Shown: positions 24,787-33,408 of the stretch, piece by piece
How the letters are laid out: each line of letters starts with the position of its first letter
How positions within the stretch are numbered: the first letter of the stretch is position 1
Assembly: GCF_051027545.1 (NCBI RefSeq)
Contig: NZ_CP194902.1
Location: 2,170,001 to 2,234,000 of the forward strand
Direction of reading: 5' to 3'
DNA length: 64,000 bases
Origin: Methylocaldum sp002005105
GTDB lineage: Bacteria; Pseudomonadota; Gammaproteobacteria; Methylococcales; Methylococcaceae
The notes under the pieces: model-generated
The model's input: the letters and a program-made list of their open reading frames with translations, nothing else
Database searches by the model: none
What the model was told of the DNA's origin: nothing
Made by a program: the position numbers and the translations under genes

Positions 24787-26358
24787 TCACTTCCAATCCA
24801 GCTTGTCGCTCCAGGTCAGGTTGTCGTCGACCCAATAGCCGAAAATCCTTTTGTCGTCGCCGGGGGCGGGTTTGAGGTCGAGGACGAACAGGGCGCGGCC
24901 GACGCTGCGGCGGCGGTAGCTGGGTTTGGTTCTTCTCAGGAGCTTGAGGAGCCAATGTCCGGCGTTCTTTTCCACGACCTGGTCGCGCCAGGTGCCGAAA
25001 TTGATGTAGGTATAGTTTCGGCCCTTGTCGACATCCGGTTCTTCTTCCAGGGGATTATGGGTGTGGCCTTCGCCGTGGATGTGGAATCCGTAGATTCGAT
25101 TTTCGGGCAGGAAAGCCGGGAATTTCTTCATCTCTTCGAAAGTGACCGCCTCTTCCCGGTGGTGGCTGCGGAACCAGGCGAGTATTTTCATGAACCATTC
25201 GATCGCCTTGAGTTCGAGCGTGCGGTGCAGCTTGCTCGCGACACCTAGCCACCAGCGCAGAAATTTCAGGCCGATGCGCCGTTTCCGGGGGGAGCTTTCA
25301 TAGGTGAAGTCCCAGCTCAGCCACTCGGATACCGAGTCTTGCAGGAGCTTTTCTATGGTGCCGGCGAGGTCGGGCCGCTCCTTGAGCTTCCGGGTTTCTT
25401 CGATGATGCGTGAAACCGCCGCATAGCTCGGCCGGTAAAGATCGAGTTCGTCGAGGACTTGTTCCAAACGGGTCACCCCGAGGCTTTTCGCTTCCGCCCG
25501 TGCTATGCGTTTCCTGTCCTCCTCGGCCAAGGCTTGCTTCGCTTTCCAGATGAACCCGGACAGAACGCCCGCCGCGACCGTATCGCCGAAGCAGGGATCG
25601 GTGAACGGCCGATAGCGGAGTTGCCGCCAGGTCTCGATCTGCCAGCCGTTCTCGATGGACCATTCCGGAAGGGCGCGGCAATTGTCCCCATCGCGCCACT
25701 GGCCGTGGGTGACGAACAGGCGGAAGCCGAGGTCCGCATAGTAGAACGGAAACCAGGGGGCGCTGTCGGGACTCTTGAACAGGTTTTCGTCGCCGTACAT
25801 CCGTCCGACCTTCAGTCGATAGTCTGCCGGAATGTCTTTCAGCGTCCAGCCCAGGCATTCTTCGTAAAAGAGCTTGAGCGCTTCGGGCGCGGACAGGATT
25901 TCCTTGTCGTGATTGCCGAGCAGCACCAGGACGTCGACCTTTTTGACGCCTTTGGCCGTGAGCGTGGCCGGCAATTCCTGGAGCATTCGGAAAAACTTGC
26001 AATGCCCGCCGGCATGCCCGTCGTGCTGGTCGACGATTCCTTGCATGATCGTTTTGACAATGGCGGGAAATTCCGGATGATCGCGTTCCCAGGGGTAGAC
26101 TCCTCGCTCCGCCCAGTGCTTGGTGCGGATCATGTCCACCACGTCGCCATCCAGGACGAACACCAGTTCCTCGATTCCTCGGTCTTCGCACAGGAGAGTG
26201 ATCTCACCGAAGAAATCGTCCCAGTCGTCGCGGCTTTGCACGCCCACCGTGCCGTCGGTGAAATGCACGTCGCTGATGCAGACGCACAGGCGGTTCGGCC
26301 TGTTCGGGTCGCTGATATCGATTTCGTGAAAGAATTCGAGCGCTTCGGATTGGCTCAT
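24787..26358 (-). CDS. Calcineurin-like metallophosphoesterase
   Basis: The 523 residues carry the metal-binding motifs of the family in order: SDVHF (Asp30, His32), LDGDVVDM (Asp70/Asp72), LGNHDKE (Asn149-His150-Asp151), VTHGQW, and GEGHTHNP near residue 435. The long insertion between the last two motifs (about 250-420) is helical and charged and not recognised. No signal peptide. It is the last gene of the five-gene minus-strand operon, 88 bp after the patatin gene. The substrate is unknown; a lipid-linked phosphate is a guess from the neighbours. Confidence 0.8.
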   Translation of the reverse strand: MSQSEALEFFHEIDISDPNRPNRLCVCISDVHFTDGTVGVQSRDDWDDFFGEITLLCEDRGIEELVFVLDGDVVDMIRTKHWAERGVYPWERDHPEFPAIVKTIMQGIVDQHDGHAGGHCKFFRMLQELPATLTAKGVKKVDVLVLLGNHDKEILSAPEALKLFYEECLGWTLKDIPADYRLKVGRMYGDENLFKSPDSAPWFPFYYADLGFRLFVTHGQWRDGDNCRALPEWSIENGWQIETWRQLRYRPFTDPCFGDTVAAGVLSGFIWKAKQALAEEDRKRIARAEAKSLGVTRLEQVLDELDLYRPSYAAVSRIIEETRKLKERPDLAGTIEKLLQDSVSEWLSWDFTYESSPRKRRIGLKFLRWWLGVASKLHRTLELKAIEWFMKILAWFRSHHREEAVTFEEMKKFPAFLPENRIYGFHIHGEGHTHNPLEEEPDVDKGRNYTYINFGTWRDQVVEKNAGHWLLKLLRRTKPSYRRRSVGRALFVLDLKPAPGDDKRIFGYWVDDNLTWSDKLDWK

Positions 26359-26446
26359 GATCGGTCCTCCGGGGTTTGTTGTTATTCGTTTTCAGTCCCT
26401 GAGGGATGGCCCTGGCTTTCCCTGGCGCGGGCGGAGCGGTTCGGGG

Positions 26447-27940
26447 CTATCCGTACACGTCGTACAATTCGCCGAGAACGAACCGGGCGAAGCGGGCGAC
26501 GACCTTGAGTTCGTCGGTCACGGTTTGGGTTTCCGTCGCCCGGATGCCGCCGAGCCAATCCTTGACGCCGCCCATCGACAAGCACAGCGTCCCGGCGCCG
26601 AGCGGACTCCCGTCCGCCGCAAACAGGTGCGCGGAAACGGTGGACAAATCCCGCCACATGTCGGGACCCGGATCGTCGTGCAGAATCTGCTCCGCAACTA
26701 GCCCGTAACGCTGGTTTTCGCTCTCGAAGCGGAGTTCGTAACCGATGCGCCGGGTTCGATTCGGCAGGCTGGTCAGGGAAAAGCGGCTATCGGCAAGCAA
26801 CACCGTCGGCCCGAAAGCGGGGCTGCTCAGATGGCCGGTGATCCGCGCGGCATGCTCGGGATCGGCGAGAAAAGCCTCGAGGTCGGCGATGTGGATGCAC
26901 AGTTCGATCTTCAAATCCTGTTTCGATTCCGGTTGCTGCGCCAAGGAGATTTTTCCCTGAAAACACTTCCGGAAGCGGATTCCGGGCACGGGATCTTTCA
27001 TGCGCGAGGGATTGCTCTGCGCTTCGGCGGTCGTTCCGGGTATCGCGCGCAGATAGGATTTTCCGTCGGCATAGCCCATTTCGATCAAAGTGGCGTGGTC
27101 GATCTTGCCGAGATATAGGTCCGGGTCGAGCGGCAAGGGATATTCCGGCTTGACGACATGAACCCGGATCGCACGGGTTTGGCCGTAGGGGCTGTCGCCG
27201 TGTTCGATCCGCCGGTTGATCTCTCGGACGGCCTCCAACTGGCTGTTCAGGGCGGCGTTGGCGCTCATTTCCAGCATCTGGACGTACAGATGCAAGGGGC
27301 CGCCCCGATAGGTGCCGGTATTGCCCAAACCCCACAAGACCCAGATTTCCTCCGCGCCGTTTTTCACCGTTTCCGTCAGGTTCGCGTCCTGCACGAAGCC
27401 GGTATCCAGGTAGATGCCGCCGTCCTTCCGCACCGGGGGAAAAACGCCGGGCAGGGACATGCCGGCAATGATCATGTCTTCGTCGATGTCCCGGTGGGAT
27501 ATCACCTTGACCGCCTTGTTCGCGTAATCCAGGACGTTATAGCTGGCGGAGAGCGAGTCGACGGCGCGGATACGGGCGGTATCGATGCCGAAATGTGGCA
27601 GCACTTTGGTGCGAAACCCTTTCGAATCCCCCAGTCCTTCCAGGTTTTCCACATTCAGATAATCCTTGAGCGGCAGGAAGGCGATGGTGTCCTTGAGATT
27701 GAGCGTGCGCCAGCGCTGGCAGATTTCGGCCGGCTTCAGTCCGGACAGCAGCATGGACATGTTCAGGCTGCCGCCGGACGTGCCGTCGAAGTACTGAAAC
27801 TCCAGGCCCGCCTCTTCCAGAGCGAGCAGGATGCCCGCCTGATAAGACAATCGAAGACCGCCGCCCGGAAGGACCAGTGCCCGTTTCGGCTGTCCGGACT
27901 TCAAGGGGGCGGTTAGCGGAACCGTGTTGGCTGAGTTCAT
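26447..27940 (-). CDS. Patatin-like phospholipase with a C-terminal domain shared with the GMC protein
   Basis: From the ATG at 27940 (497 residues; the longer open frame upstream overlaps the decarboxylase-like gene and is composition shadow). It has the oxyanion loop LPGGGLR (24-30), nucleophile motif GTSGG (Ser55), and a DTG at 179-181 that supplies the Asp of the Ser-Asp dyad in place of the usual DGG/DGA. Residues from about 330 on form a separate domain (FLADPEHAARITGHLSSP, RRIGYELRFESENQRY, HDDPGPDMWRDLS, LGELYDVY) clearly similar to the N-terminus of the GMC oxidoreductase at 29925-32138. It starts 11 bp after the decarboxylase-like gene. Confidence 0.85.
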   Translation of the reverse strand: MNSANTVPLTAPLKSGQPKRALVLPGGGLRLSYQAGILLALEEAGLEFQYFDGTSGGSLNMSMLLSGLKPAEICQRWRTLNLKDTIAFLPLKDYLNVENLEGLGDSKGFRTKVLPHFGIDTARIRAVDSLSASYNVLDYANKAVKVISHRDIDEDMIIAGMSLPGVFPPVRKDGGIYLDTGFVQDANLTETVKNGAEEIWVLWGLGNTGTYRGGPLHLYVQMLEMSANAALNSQLEAVREINRRIEHGDSPYGQTRAIRVHVVKPEYPLPLDPDLYLGKIDHATLIEMGYADGKSYLRAIPGTTAEAQSNPSRMKDPVPGIRFRKCFQGKISLAQQPESKQDLKIELCIHIADLEAFLADPEHAARITGHLSSPAFGPTVLLADSRFSLTSLPNRTRRIGYELRFESENQRYGLVAEQILHDDPGPDMWRDLSTVSAHLFAADGSPLGAGTLCLSMGGVKDWLGGIRATETQTVTDELKVVARFARFVLGELYDVYG

Positions 27941-27951
27941 GGCCGGCCTCC

Positions 27952-28845
27952 TCAGCGGTTCAGGTTGCCGAAGGTCTGTCCGACGATGGGAGCGGTGGGG
28001 GCGGGCGGCCAGGTTTCGTCCAGGGGCAGGTTGATGACGCTTTCCATACCCTCGGGTGCGGTCGTCGGCGGCTGGTCTTGGTGCAAGAACCAGCAATCCA
28101 TATGATCGTCCAGAGTGCCGACGGCATTGGGGATGAACGCCGTCATCAGCGGCTTGTCTGCGATTTCCAGGGTTTTCAAGGGTTCCGCACGCGGATGGTC
28201 GCCCAGCACCAGTCGGGCTTTGGCCCAGTTGAACAGGCATAGGCCCGCTTTACCCTGGAAATAGATGTAGGACTTCATCAGCATGCCGCGGAACGCGCAG
28301 TAATTGACCGTGTTCATGTTCAGCGGGAGGGGCGTAGACGAGGGCCGGCCGATTTCGATATAGGTCACCAGTTTGCCGTCGAGATCGTACTGGCTGCTGA
28401 CGGTGTCGTCGCCGATCTTGAAATCGAGGTTGGCCTGATGTTTCGGCATGCCCCAGATTCCCTTGCCGCCCTTTACCGAAATCTTGGTGGATACCGGCAA
28501 GTCGACCACGTACTGCCCGCTGCCGAACCAGTTCATGAACAGCAGCGGCAACAGCGACGGCGCGGGTTTGAGACCGTGGGTGCAGGCGATGCCTATGCTG
28601 TATTCGACGTAGGTGCCGATATTGGTGCCGAGATAATTGATGACGGTGACGACCAAAAAGCCCTTGCTGCCCACCCGCAGCGGATGGACTTCCGCCGGCA
28701 GCAGAGCCTTCGCCTTGTCCGGGTTGATCGGAAAGACCGCCATGAGGACGGGCGAGGGCGCACATTGAACGGGCAGTTGGAAAGGGATGTTGTCGACCAG
28801 GGAGTGTTGCCCCGAGATGGCTTTGATGCGTTTTGGAATACCCAT
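27952..28845 (-). CDS. Acetoacetate decarboxylase-family protein
   Basis: A 297-residue protein of the ADC fold (SPVLMAVFPINPDKAKALLP, VTVINYLGTNIGTYVEYSIG). The motif IWGMPKH places Lys135 at the Schiff-base lysine position, but the next residue, a second lysine in classical acetoacetate decarboxylase, is His136. Several ADC-like proteins with such changes act on other substrates or as hydratase/lyases, so the reaction is open. Start chosen at the ATG at 28845. It sits between the hydrolase (23 bp away) and patatin genes. Confidence 0.8.
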   Translation of the reverse strand: MGIPKRIKAISGQHSLVDNIPFQLPVQCAPSPVLMAVFPINPDKAKALLPAEVHPLRVGSKGFLVVTVINYLGTNIGTYVEYSIGIACTHGLKPAPSLLPLLFMNWFGSGQYVVDLPVSTKISVKGGKGIWGMPKHQANLDFKIGDDTVSSQYDLDGKLVTYIEIGRPSSTPLPLNMNTVNYCAFRGMLMKSYIYFQGKAGLCLFNWAKARLVLGDHPRAEPLKTLEIADKPLMTAFIPNAVGTLDDHMDCWFLHQDQPPTTAPEGMESVINLPLDETWPPAPTAPIVGQTFGNLNR

Positions 28846-28868
28846 TGTGATTACCTTGTTGTTGTTCG

Positions 28869-29897
28869 TTATTTGGCTAGTTCTTGAATCATTAGAGGAA
28901 ATACGTCGGTGGCGGCGTTCTTGCCCATGAAAACATCCAAATGGCTGTATTCGGGCAGCACGTGCAGCGCGTGAAAACCCGGCCGCAGCGCGTCGAAGTA
29001 TTGCCAGGATTTTCTCTGGCTTTCCGGCAGGAAACAGCGGTTCTTCTCGCCGGCGAAGAATACGAAGCGCGCGTCGGTTTTCGGCGGTGAAGCGGCGAAA
29101 TCCGACGGCAAATCCGGCAGGCCGTCGACCGAGACCAGGTTGCCTTTTTTGACGCAACGGGCCATTTGCTTGAAAAAGCGTAGCGGCACGTTGCCGAACT
29201 CCTGATTGATCCAATCCTCGTGGACCAGGTCGGTCAGGTTTTCGTGCCGCCACAGTGCGGGAAATCCGCTGCCGTAGGTGAAGCTGACCATCTTGCACAC
29301 GGTGCTGTCGCACTCGTGGTGGACCAGCTTCACCAGGCCGGTAATGGTTTTGGCGATCAGGGTCGGCGCCTCGACGCCCCAATGCGGATTGACGTAAGGG
29401 GTTAGTGCGTTGACCACGGGCACGGCGAAATTCAGCTTGAATTCCGACCAGTCCGGGACCACCGGATGCAGCGACACGGCGTTGCTGACGATGGTGGTGA
29501 CTTCCGGCACCAGTCCGGCGATAGCGGACATGGTAAAAGTGGTCGAGCCTTGGCAGTGGATGATGGCCTTGACTTTCCGCTGCCCGGTCTCTTCCAGGAT
29601 CTTGCGCACCGCGTGAGGGTGGTCGTAGAGGGCGGCGTGATCCAGAGTCCATTCGTTGGGAGGGAAGTCGATGCTGGCGCGCCAATTTTCCAGCCAGACG
29701 TCATATCCGGCTTCCACCAGCGCATCGACGACGGTGGTCTGGCCGGGCGCGCGGAAAATGTTCGCCCGCACCCCTGCGCCATGCACCACGATGACGGGCT
29801 CCCGCGTGGGAGCCCGGTCCGCCGAGCGGACGTTGATGAGGTTGAGGGCCAGCCCGTCGCCGGCCGTGAACGGTACGATGCGTTCCGTCAAAGACAT
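28869..29897 (-). CDS. Alpha/beta hydrolase with a cysteine nucleophile
   Basis: The 342 residues have the oxyanion strand VIVVHGAGVRANIF (about 35-48) and a nucleophile elbow IHCQGS where Cys115 takes the place of Ser in G-x-S-x-G. The late Asp/His (near FFAGEKNR and PEYSHLDVF) complete a possible triad. Cys nucleophiles occur in PHA synthases and dienelactone hydrolases, so acyl transfer as well as hydrolysis is possible. An AAGGAG ribosome site precedes the ATG. It begins 27 bp after the GMC gene, second in the operon. Confidence 0.8.
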   Translation of the reverse strand: MSLTERIVPFTAGDGLALNLINVRSADRAPTREPVIVVHGAGVRANIFRAPGQTTVVDALVEAGYDVWLENWRASIDFPPNEWTLDHAALYDHPHAVRKILEETGQRKVKAIIHCQGSTTFTMSAIAGLVPEVTTIVSNAVSLHPVVPDWSEFKLNFAVPVVNALTPYVNPHWGVEAPTLIAKTITGLVKLVHHECDSTVCKMVSFTYGSGFPALWRHENLTDLVHEDWINQEFGNVPLRFFKQMARCVKKGNLVSVDGLPDLPSDFAASPPKTDARFVFFAGEKNRCFLPESQRKSWQYFDALRPGFHALHVLPEYSHLDVFMGKNAATDVFPLMIQELAK

Positions 29898-29924
29898 GGG
29901 ACGCTCCTTCCCCGAAGGCGGGGT

Positions 29925-32138
29925 TCAGGGTTGGATGAAATCCGCGATGCGTTCGGCCAGCGCGGCAATCGTGCGGGACGGGTTGAGGCCCACCGCCCTC
30001 GGAATGATGGCGCCGTCGGCTACGTACAGCCCCGGATAGCCGAATACCTCGCCCTTGTGGTCGACCACGCCGTCGGCGATGCTGGTGCCCATGCGGCAAC
30101 CCCCCAAAGGATGCGGCGTAATGAGATCTTTTAGGATTTCCCAGGTCGCCGGGACTATGGCCGTGCCCCCGGTGGCTTCCGACAGCGTCTTGTGCATGTC
30201 GATCAGCGCCTGAACCGCGCCCTCCGATTTCTTGATGTTCCATTCCAGGTCCATCTTGTGGCGGAACGGCGGAATCCAGCTGCGGGAAAGTTTCAGCACA
30301 CCGTCCGAGGCGTCGACCGCCTGGCCGAACCAGGGCATGACCGCAGACAGCGGATCGCTGCCTTTGTTGAGGGATTTCAGAACCGAGAAGAAATGGCCAA
30401 AGTGGTGATCCTTGCTCAAATCCTGAAGGGAATCCTTGAGCAGGTTGGGGAAACCGCCATCCTGCACCCAGAAGCGTTGTTTACGGAAAAAGCCGTCCAG
30501 GAAATCGATGGCGCTGGTGATGGTGGGGCCGCGGGTCGGCGAAATTTGGCGGTTCTCATAAATTGCCGGAGTCAGAAAATCGCCGTTGGAACTCCAGCCG
30601 ACACCGAGCATCGGGCTCAGCTCGGGCAGGGTGCCGTACTGATCGCGGCAGCGCAGCAAAAGCTCGTTGCTGCCCATGGTACCGGCCGCGACGATCACTT
30701 TCTTTGCGTTCAAATGGCCGGGAACCAGTTTTTTCTTCTTCGTGTCGATCACGTCGAAGTCGACCCGGTAGCCCGTGTTGCCGTGCAGGGGGGTGATGCG
30801 CTGAACCAGGTGCAGGGGCTTGACCTCCGCGCCGTGCTTTTCGGCGAGAGGGATGTAGTTCAGGTCCAGTGTGTTGCGGGCCTTGACCTGACAGCCGATG
30901 TCGCAATTGCCGCAGTGAACGCAGGTCCCCTGTTCCAGGCCGAATGCGTTGACGTGCGATTTCGAGTGCTTGTCGTCGAAGGCGTCGGGCTTGTCGTAGC
31001 TGAACTCGGGATCGAAATTGACGGCCAGCGGCATTTTGCGAAAACGCGCCCTATAGCCGCAATTTTCCGCCGCTTCTTTCATGAGCTTCATTTTCGGCGG
31101 CCATTGATTGTCCGGCACTTCCTGGACGTTGAGCATCTTGCCGGTTTTTTCGTAATAGGGCTTCAGTGCGTCGTAAGTGATTTCCGCCGGCCAGCCTGAT
31201 TCGAACGCGAACGGTTCGGCCTCGACGAAGATATTCGCGTAAATCAGCGAGCCGCCGCCGACGCCGCAGCCCTGGGCTACGGCCATGTGCTTGTAGAATC
31301 GGATGTCGATCCAGCCGTTGTCCTTTTCGGGTTCTTCGTGGGACCACCACCAAGCATCTTTCGGCCCGCGCGGATAATCCTTCACATCCCAGCGGCGGCC
31401 GCGTTCCAGAATGCAGACCTTCATGCCTTTTTCCGCCAGACGGCAGGCGGTGACCGCGCCGCCGAAGCCGCTGCCGATCACGATCACATCGTAATGCAAA
31501 GTGTCGTCGACATTCTTGTCGAAGACCTGCCTACCGAATTTCGGGATGACGTAGGCATCCCACAGCTTGCCGGCGAAGAATCGGCCGAACTTTTCGACCG
31601 CGGCGGCCTTTTCGGCCAGGTTTTCGGCGTTCGGCACTTCGATGGTCGACAACAGGTCGGCCAACTGTTTGATGCCCAAGGTCAGAATGCCCGCGCCTAT
31701 GACCGGGGCGGTCTTGTCCTTGCCCTGATGCAGCGTGGTATAGAGGGTCGTGGTGTCGGACCACAGATCGAAACCGGAATCGTCCCTGACGTCTTTATGG
31801 CCGGCGAGGTAGTAGTCTTCGCCCTGATGATGGAAGGCCAGCTCGTAGACCATATAGGTCATGTCGGGATTGTCGGTGGGCTTGAACAGGTTGAAGACCC
31901 CGGTGGGCGCCTCGATGCCCATGCCGAGAGGCGGGAAATCGATGGTGCCTTTCAGAGAGCCTAAATGATCGGGATCGCTGACGAAACGGTCCAAATCGTC
32001 GATACCGACCTCCGCGTGCATGGCCAGAGTGGTCCCGTCCTGTTTTCCCCGCTGCGCGCCTTCCGCGGTATCGCTCGCCCCCAAAGCAAAATACCCCGAC
32101 ATGGTTTCCTTAAAGGTCAAGGATAAGATCGTCATCAT
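29925..32138 (-). CDS. GMC-family FAD oxidoreductase (cholesterol-oxidase-like) with an extra N-terminal domain
   Basis: The 737 residues consist of an N-terminal domain (about 10-215) shared with the patatin C-terminus, then a GMC oxidoreductase. The FAD loop is VIVIGSGFGGAVTACRLAEK. A cysteine-rich block VHCGNCDIGCQVKARNTLDL resembles that of cholesterol-oxidase-type GMC proteins, and the C-terminal HPLGGCRMG holds the active-site region. It probably oxidises an alcohol on a sterol or other lipid. Two adjacent ATG codons follow a good AAGGAG site. First gene of the five-gene operon. Confidence 0.85.
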   Translation of the reverse strand: MMTILSLTFKETMSGYFALGASDTAEGAQRGKQDGTTLAMHAEVGIDDLDRFVSDPDHLGSLKGTIDFPPLGMGIEAPTGVFNLFKPTDNPDMTYMVYELAFHHQGEDYYLAGHKDVRDDSGFDLWSDTTTLYTTLHQGKDKTAPVIGAGILTLGIKQLADLLSTIEVPNAENLAEKAAAVEKFGRFFAGKLWDAYVIPKFGRQVFDKNVDDTLHYDVIVIGSGFGGAVTACRLAEKGMKVCILERGRRWDVKDYPRGPKDAWWWSHEEPEKDNGWIDIRFYKHMAVAQGCGVGGGSLIYANIFVEAEPFAFESGWPAEITYDALKPYYEKTGKMLNVQEVPDNQWPPKMKLMKEAAENCGYRARFRKMPLAVNFDPEFSYDKPDAFDDKHSKSHVNAFGLEQGTCVHCGNCDIGCQVKARNTLDLNYIPLAEKHGAEVKPLHLVQRITPLHGNTGYRVDFDVIDTKKKKLVPGHLNAKKVIVAAGTMGSNELLLRCRDQYGTLPELSPMLGVGWSSNGDFLTPAIYENRQISPTRGPTITSAIDFLDGFFRKQRFWVQDGGFPNLLKDSLQDLSKDHHFGHFFSVLKSLNKGSDPLSAVMPWFGQAVDASDGVLKLSRSWIPPFRHKMDLEWNIKKSEGAVQALIDMHKTLSEATGGTAIVPATWEILKDLITPHPLGGCRMGTSIADGVVDHKGEVFGYPGLYVADGAIIPRAVGLNPSRTIAALAERIADFIQP

Positions 32139-32666
32139 TATTCTCCTTCTCGTTATGGATGATGAATGTATTGTTATAGGTCGGCCCGGAAATGCTTTTT
32201 CGGCATTAAGGGTAATCCGATTTAACCCCCGAGTCCGTCACACGATCTACGATTCGAAACTCTCCTGAAAAAAATGAATAATAGTCCGGCTTACGAAAAA
32301 CGACATCTAAATATTGAAGATAATTGGCCTGACAAGGCAAAAGGCCTTTGTAAACAACGAACCCTTGGTTTGTGCCAGTGCTTTTTATCCCTTATCCCAC
32401 CAGACATTAAATATCAGCCGGAAGCGGTTTGGCGCGAGCGGAACACTGAAAAGTGCGGCATATCTATGAGCCGCATGAATTCTGTCGGCTTGCGGCCGCT
32501 TCCATGCTAAATGGGCTATACGCTTGTGAGTAGGCTTCAGCCCGCGATTGGCAGGCGCACCGGATCACGGGCTAGCCCGCAAGAGCTAACCGCTAGCGAT
32601 GCGCTGTTCGAGATAGGATGGGGTCGCCGGCGTGCATTTGCTTCCCTAGATCCGAGGCAATGCCTT

Positions 32667-32814
32667 TATTAACCCGGCCTATAAATATAGGCCGGGTTAA
32701 TCCGGGGCAGGGATGCCCCGGCGCGGCGACAAGCCGCGTGAGCCCAGGCCGGGCGTGTACCGGCCTGGGCGGCGGCCCGAAATACCAGGAGGGTATTTAC
32801 GGGCCTGATTAATA
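32667..32814 (-). repeat. Multi-hairpin intergenic repeat, copy B
   Basis: Reverse-oriented near-identical copy of 8838-8984. Here all five stems are intact: the TTAACCCGGCCTATA palindrome (32669-32700), CCGGGGCA/TGCCCCGG, GCGGC/GCCGC, GCCCAGGCCGG/CCGGCCTGGGC, and a nested GGCCCG...AAATACC/GGTATTT...CGGGCC. It is not directly beside a gene end, which weakens a pure terminator role. Confidence 0.85.
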
Positions 32815-32890
32815 GGTTAAGCCATCATGCCGGCAGGGAATCACGCCGGACTATCCTACGCCCATTGGGAAAATGCGCAAATCCGTTCCC

Positions 32891-32994
32891 GGCGGATTGG
32901 TCCGCCACAAATTTGCCAGGAGCAACCATTCGGTCGGGAGCCGAATGGGGCAAACGAAGTTTGCCTAGCGGGCCAAAGCCGGGGACGGCTTTGG
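32891..32994. repeat. Array of four perfect short hairpins
   Basis: In a row: GGCGGA-ttgg-TCCGCC (32891-32906), CCATTCGG-tcgggag-CCGAATGG (32926-32948), GGCAAAC-gaa-GTTTGCC (32949-32965) and CCAAAGCC-ggggac-GGCTTTGG (32973-32994). Each stem differs in sequence and is perfectly paired. Confidence 0.65.
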
Positions 32995-33325
32995 TCAATT
33001 GGGAAGTGCGGAGTTCGGTCCGAAGAACGAGCCTCAGGGACGGGGTGAGCACAAAACCGTCGGGAATTGGTTTTGGACTGCCCGCGGCGGGGCAAGATTC
33101 GTGGAATGCGGCTTTATTGCCGCTGCATCCTCAGTTCACCTTTTTGAAGAAACGAGTTTCCTGAACAATCGTGCTTTAAAAGTCCCGGAAGCGAGGCGAA
33201 TACTCGTCTCGTTCTAATGGTAGGGGATCTATTGCCTCCTAAATCCGTAATGGCTCACACGGAATTAACCTCGTCGAATTCGATCGAGTTTCTGTTTGTT
33301 ATGCCCGTGTTTACCTTAGTGATTT

Positions 33326-33351
33326 AGTATTTAAACGAATATTTAAATACT
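33326..33351. repeat. A/T-rich palindrome
   Basis: AGTATTTAAA-cgaa-TATTTAAATACT, about 60 bp past the stop of the minus-strand methyltransferase gene. It could be a weak terminator or a protein-binding site. Confidence 0.4.
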
Positions 33352-33408
33352 ATTGGAATTTCATCAACTATACTTTTTCGCTTCTCCCTTTACCGATTCC
33401 GCACCATA

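Larger units (their letters stand above)
32139..33408. other. Long intergenic region rich in hairpins, no gene seen
   Basis: About 1.27 kb upstream of the GMC operon and downstream of the methyltransferase gene. Open frames here have unlike composition and no recognisable product. It holds repeat copy B, an array of four perfect hairpins and an A/T palindrome, listed separately. The stretch 32520-32600 also has a GTAG followed by an imperfect CAGCCCG/CGGGCT pairing that may be a decayed REP. Confidence 0.65.

Noticed and set aside
27941..28240. 100-residue N-terminal extension of the patatin protein
   Set aside because: It overlaps the decarboxylase-like gene and is rich in Arg/Pro/Gly with no pattern. 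The ATG at 27940 precedes the real N-terminus.
32865..33164. 99-codon frame within the hairpin array
   Set aside because: It runs straight through four perfect hairpins and has no protein-like pattern; structure at the nucleic-acid level explains the sequence better.
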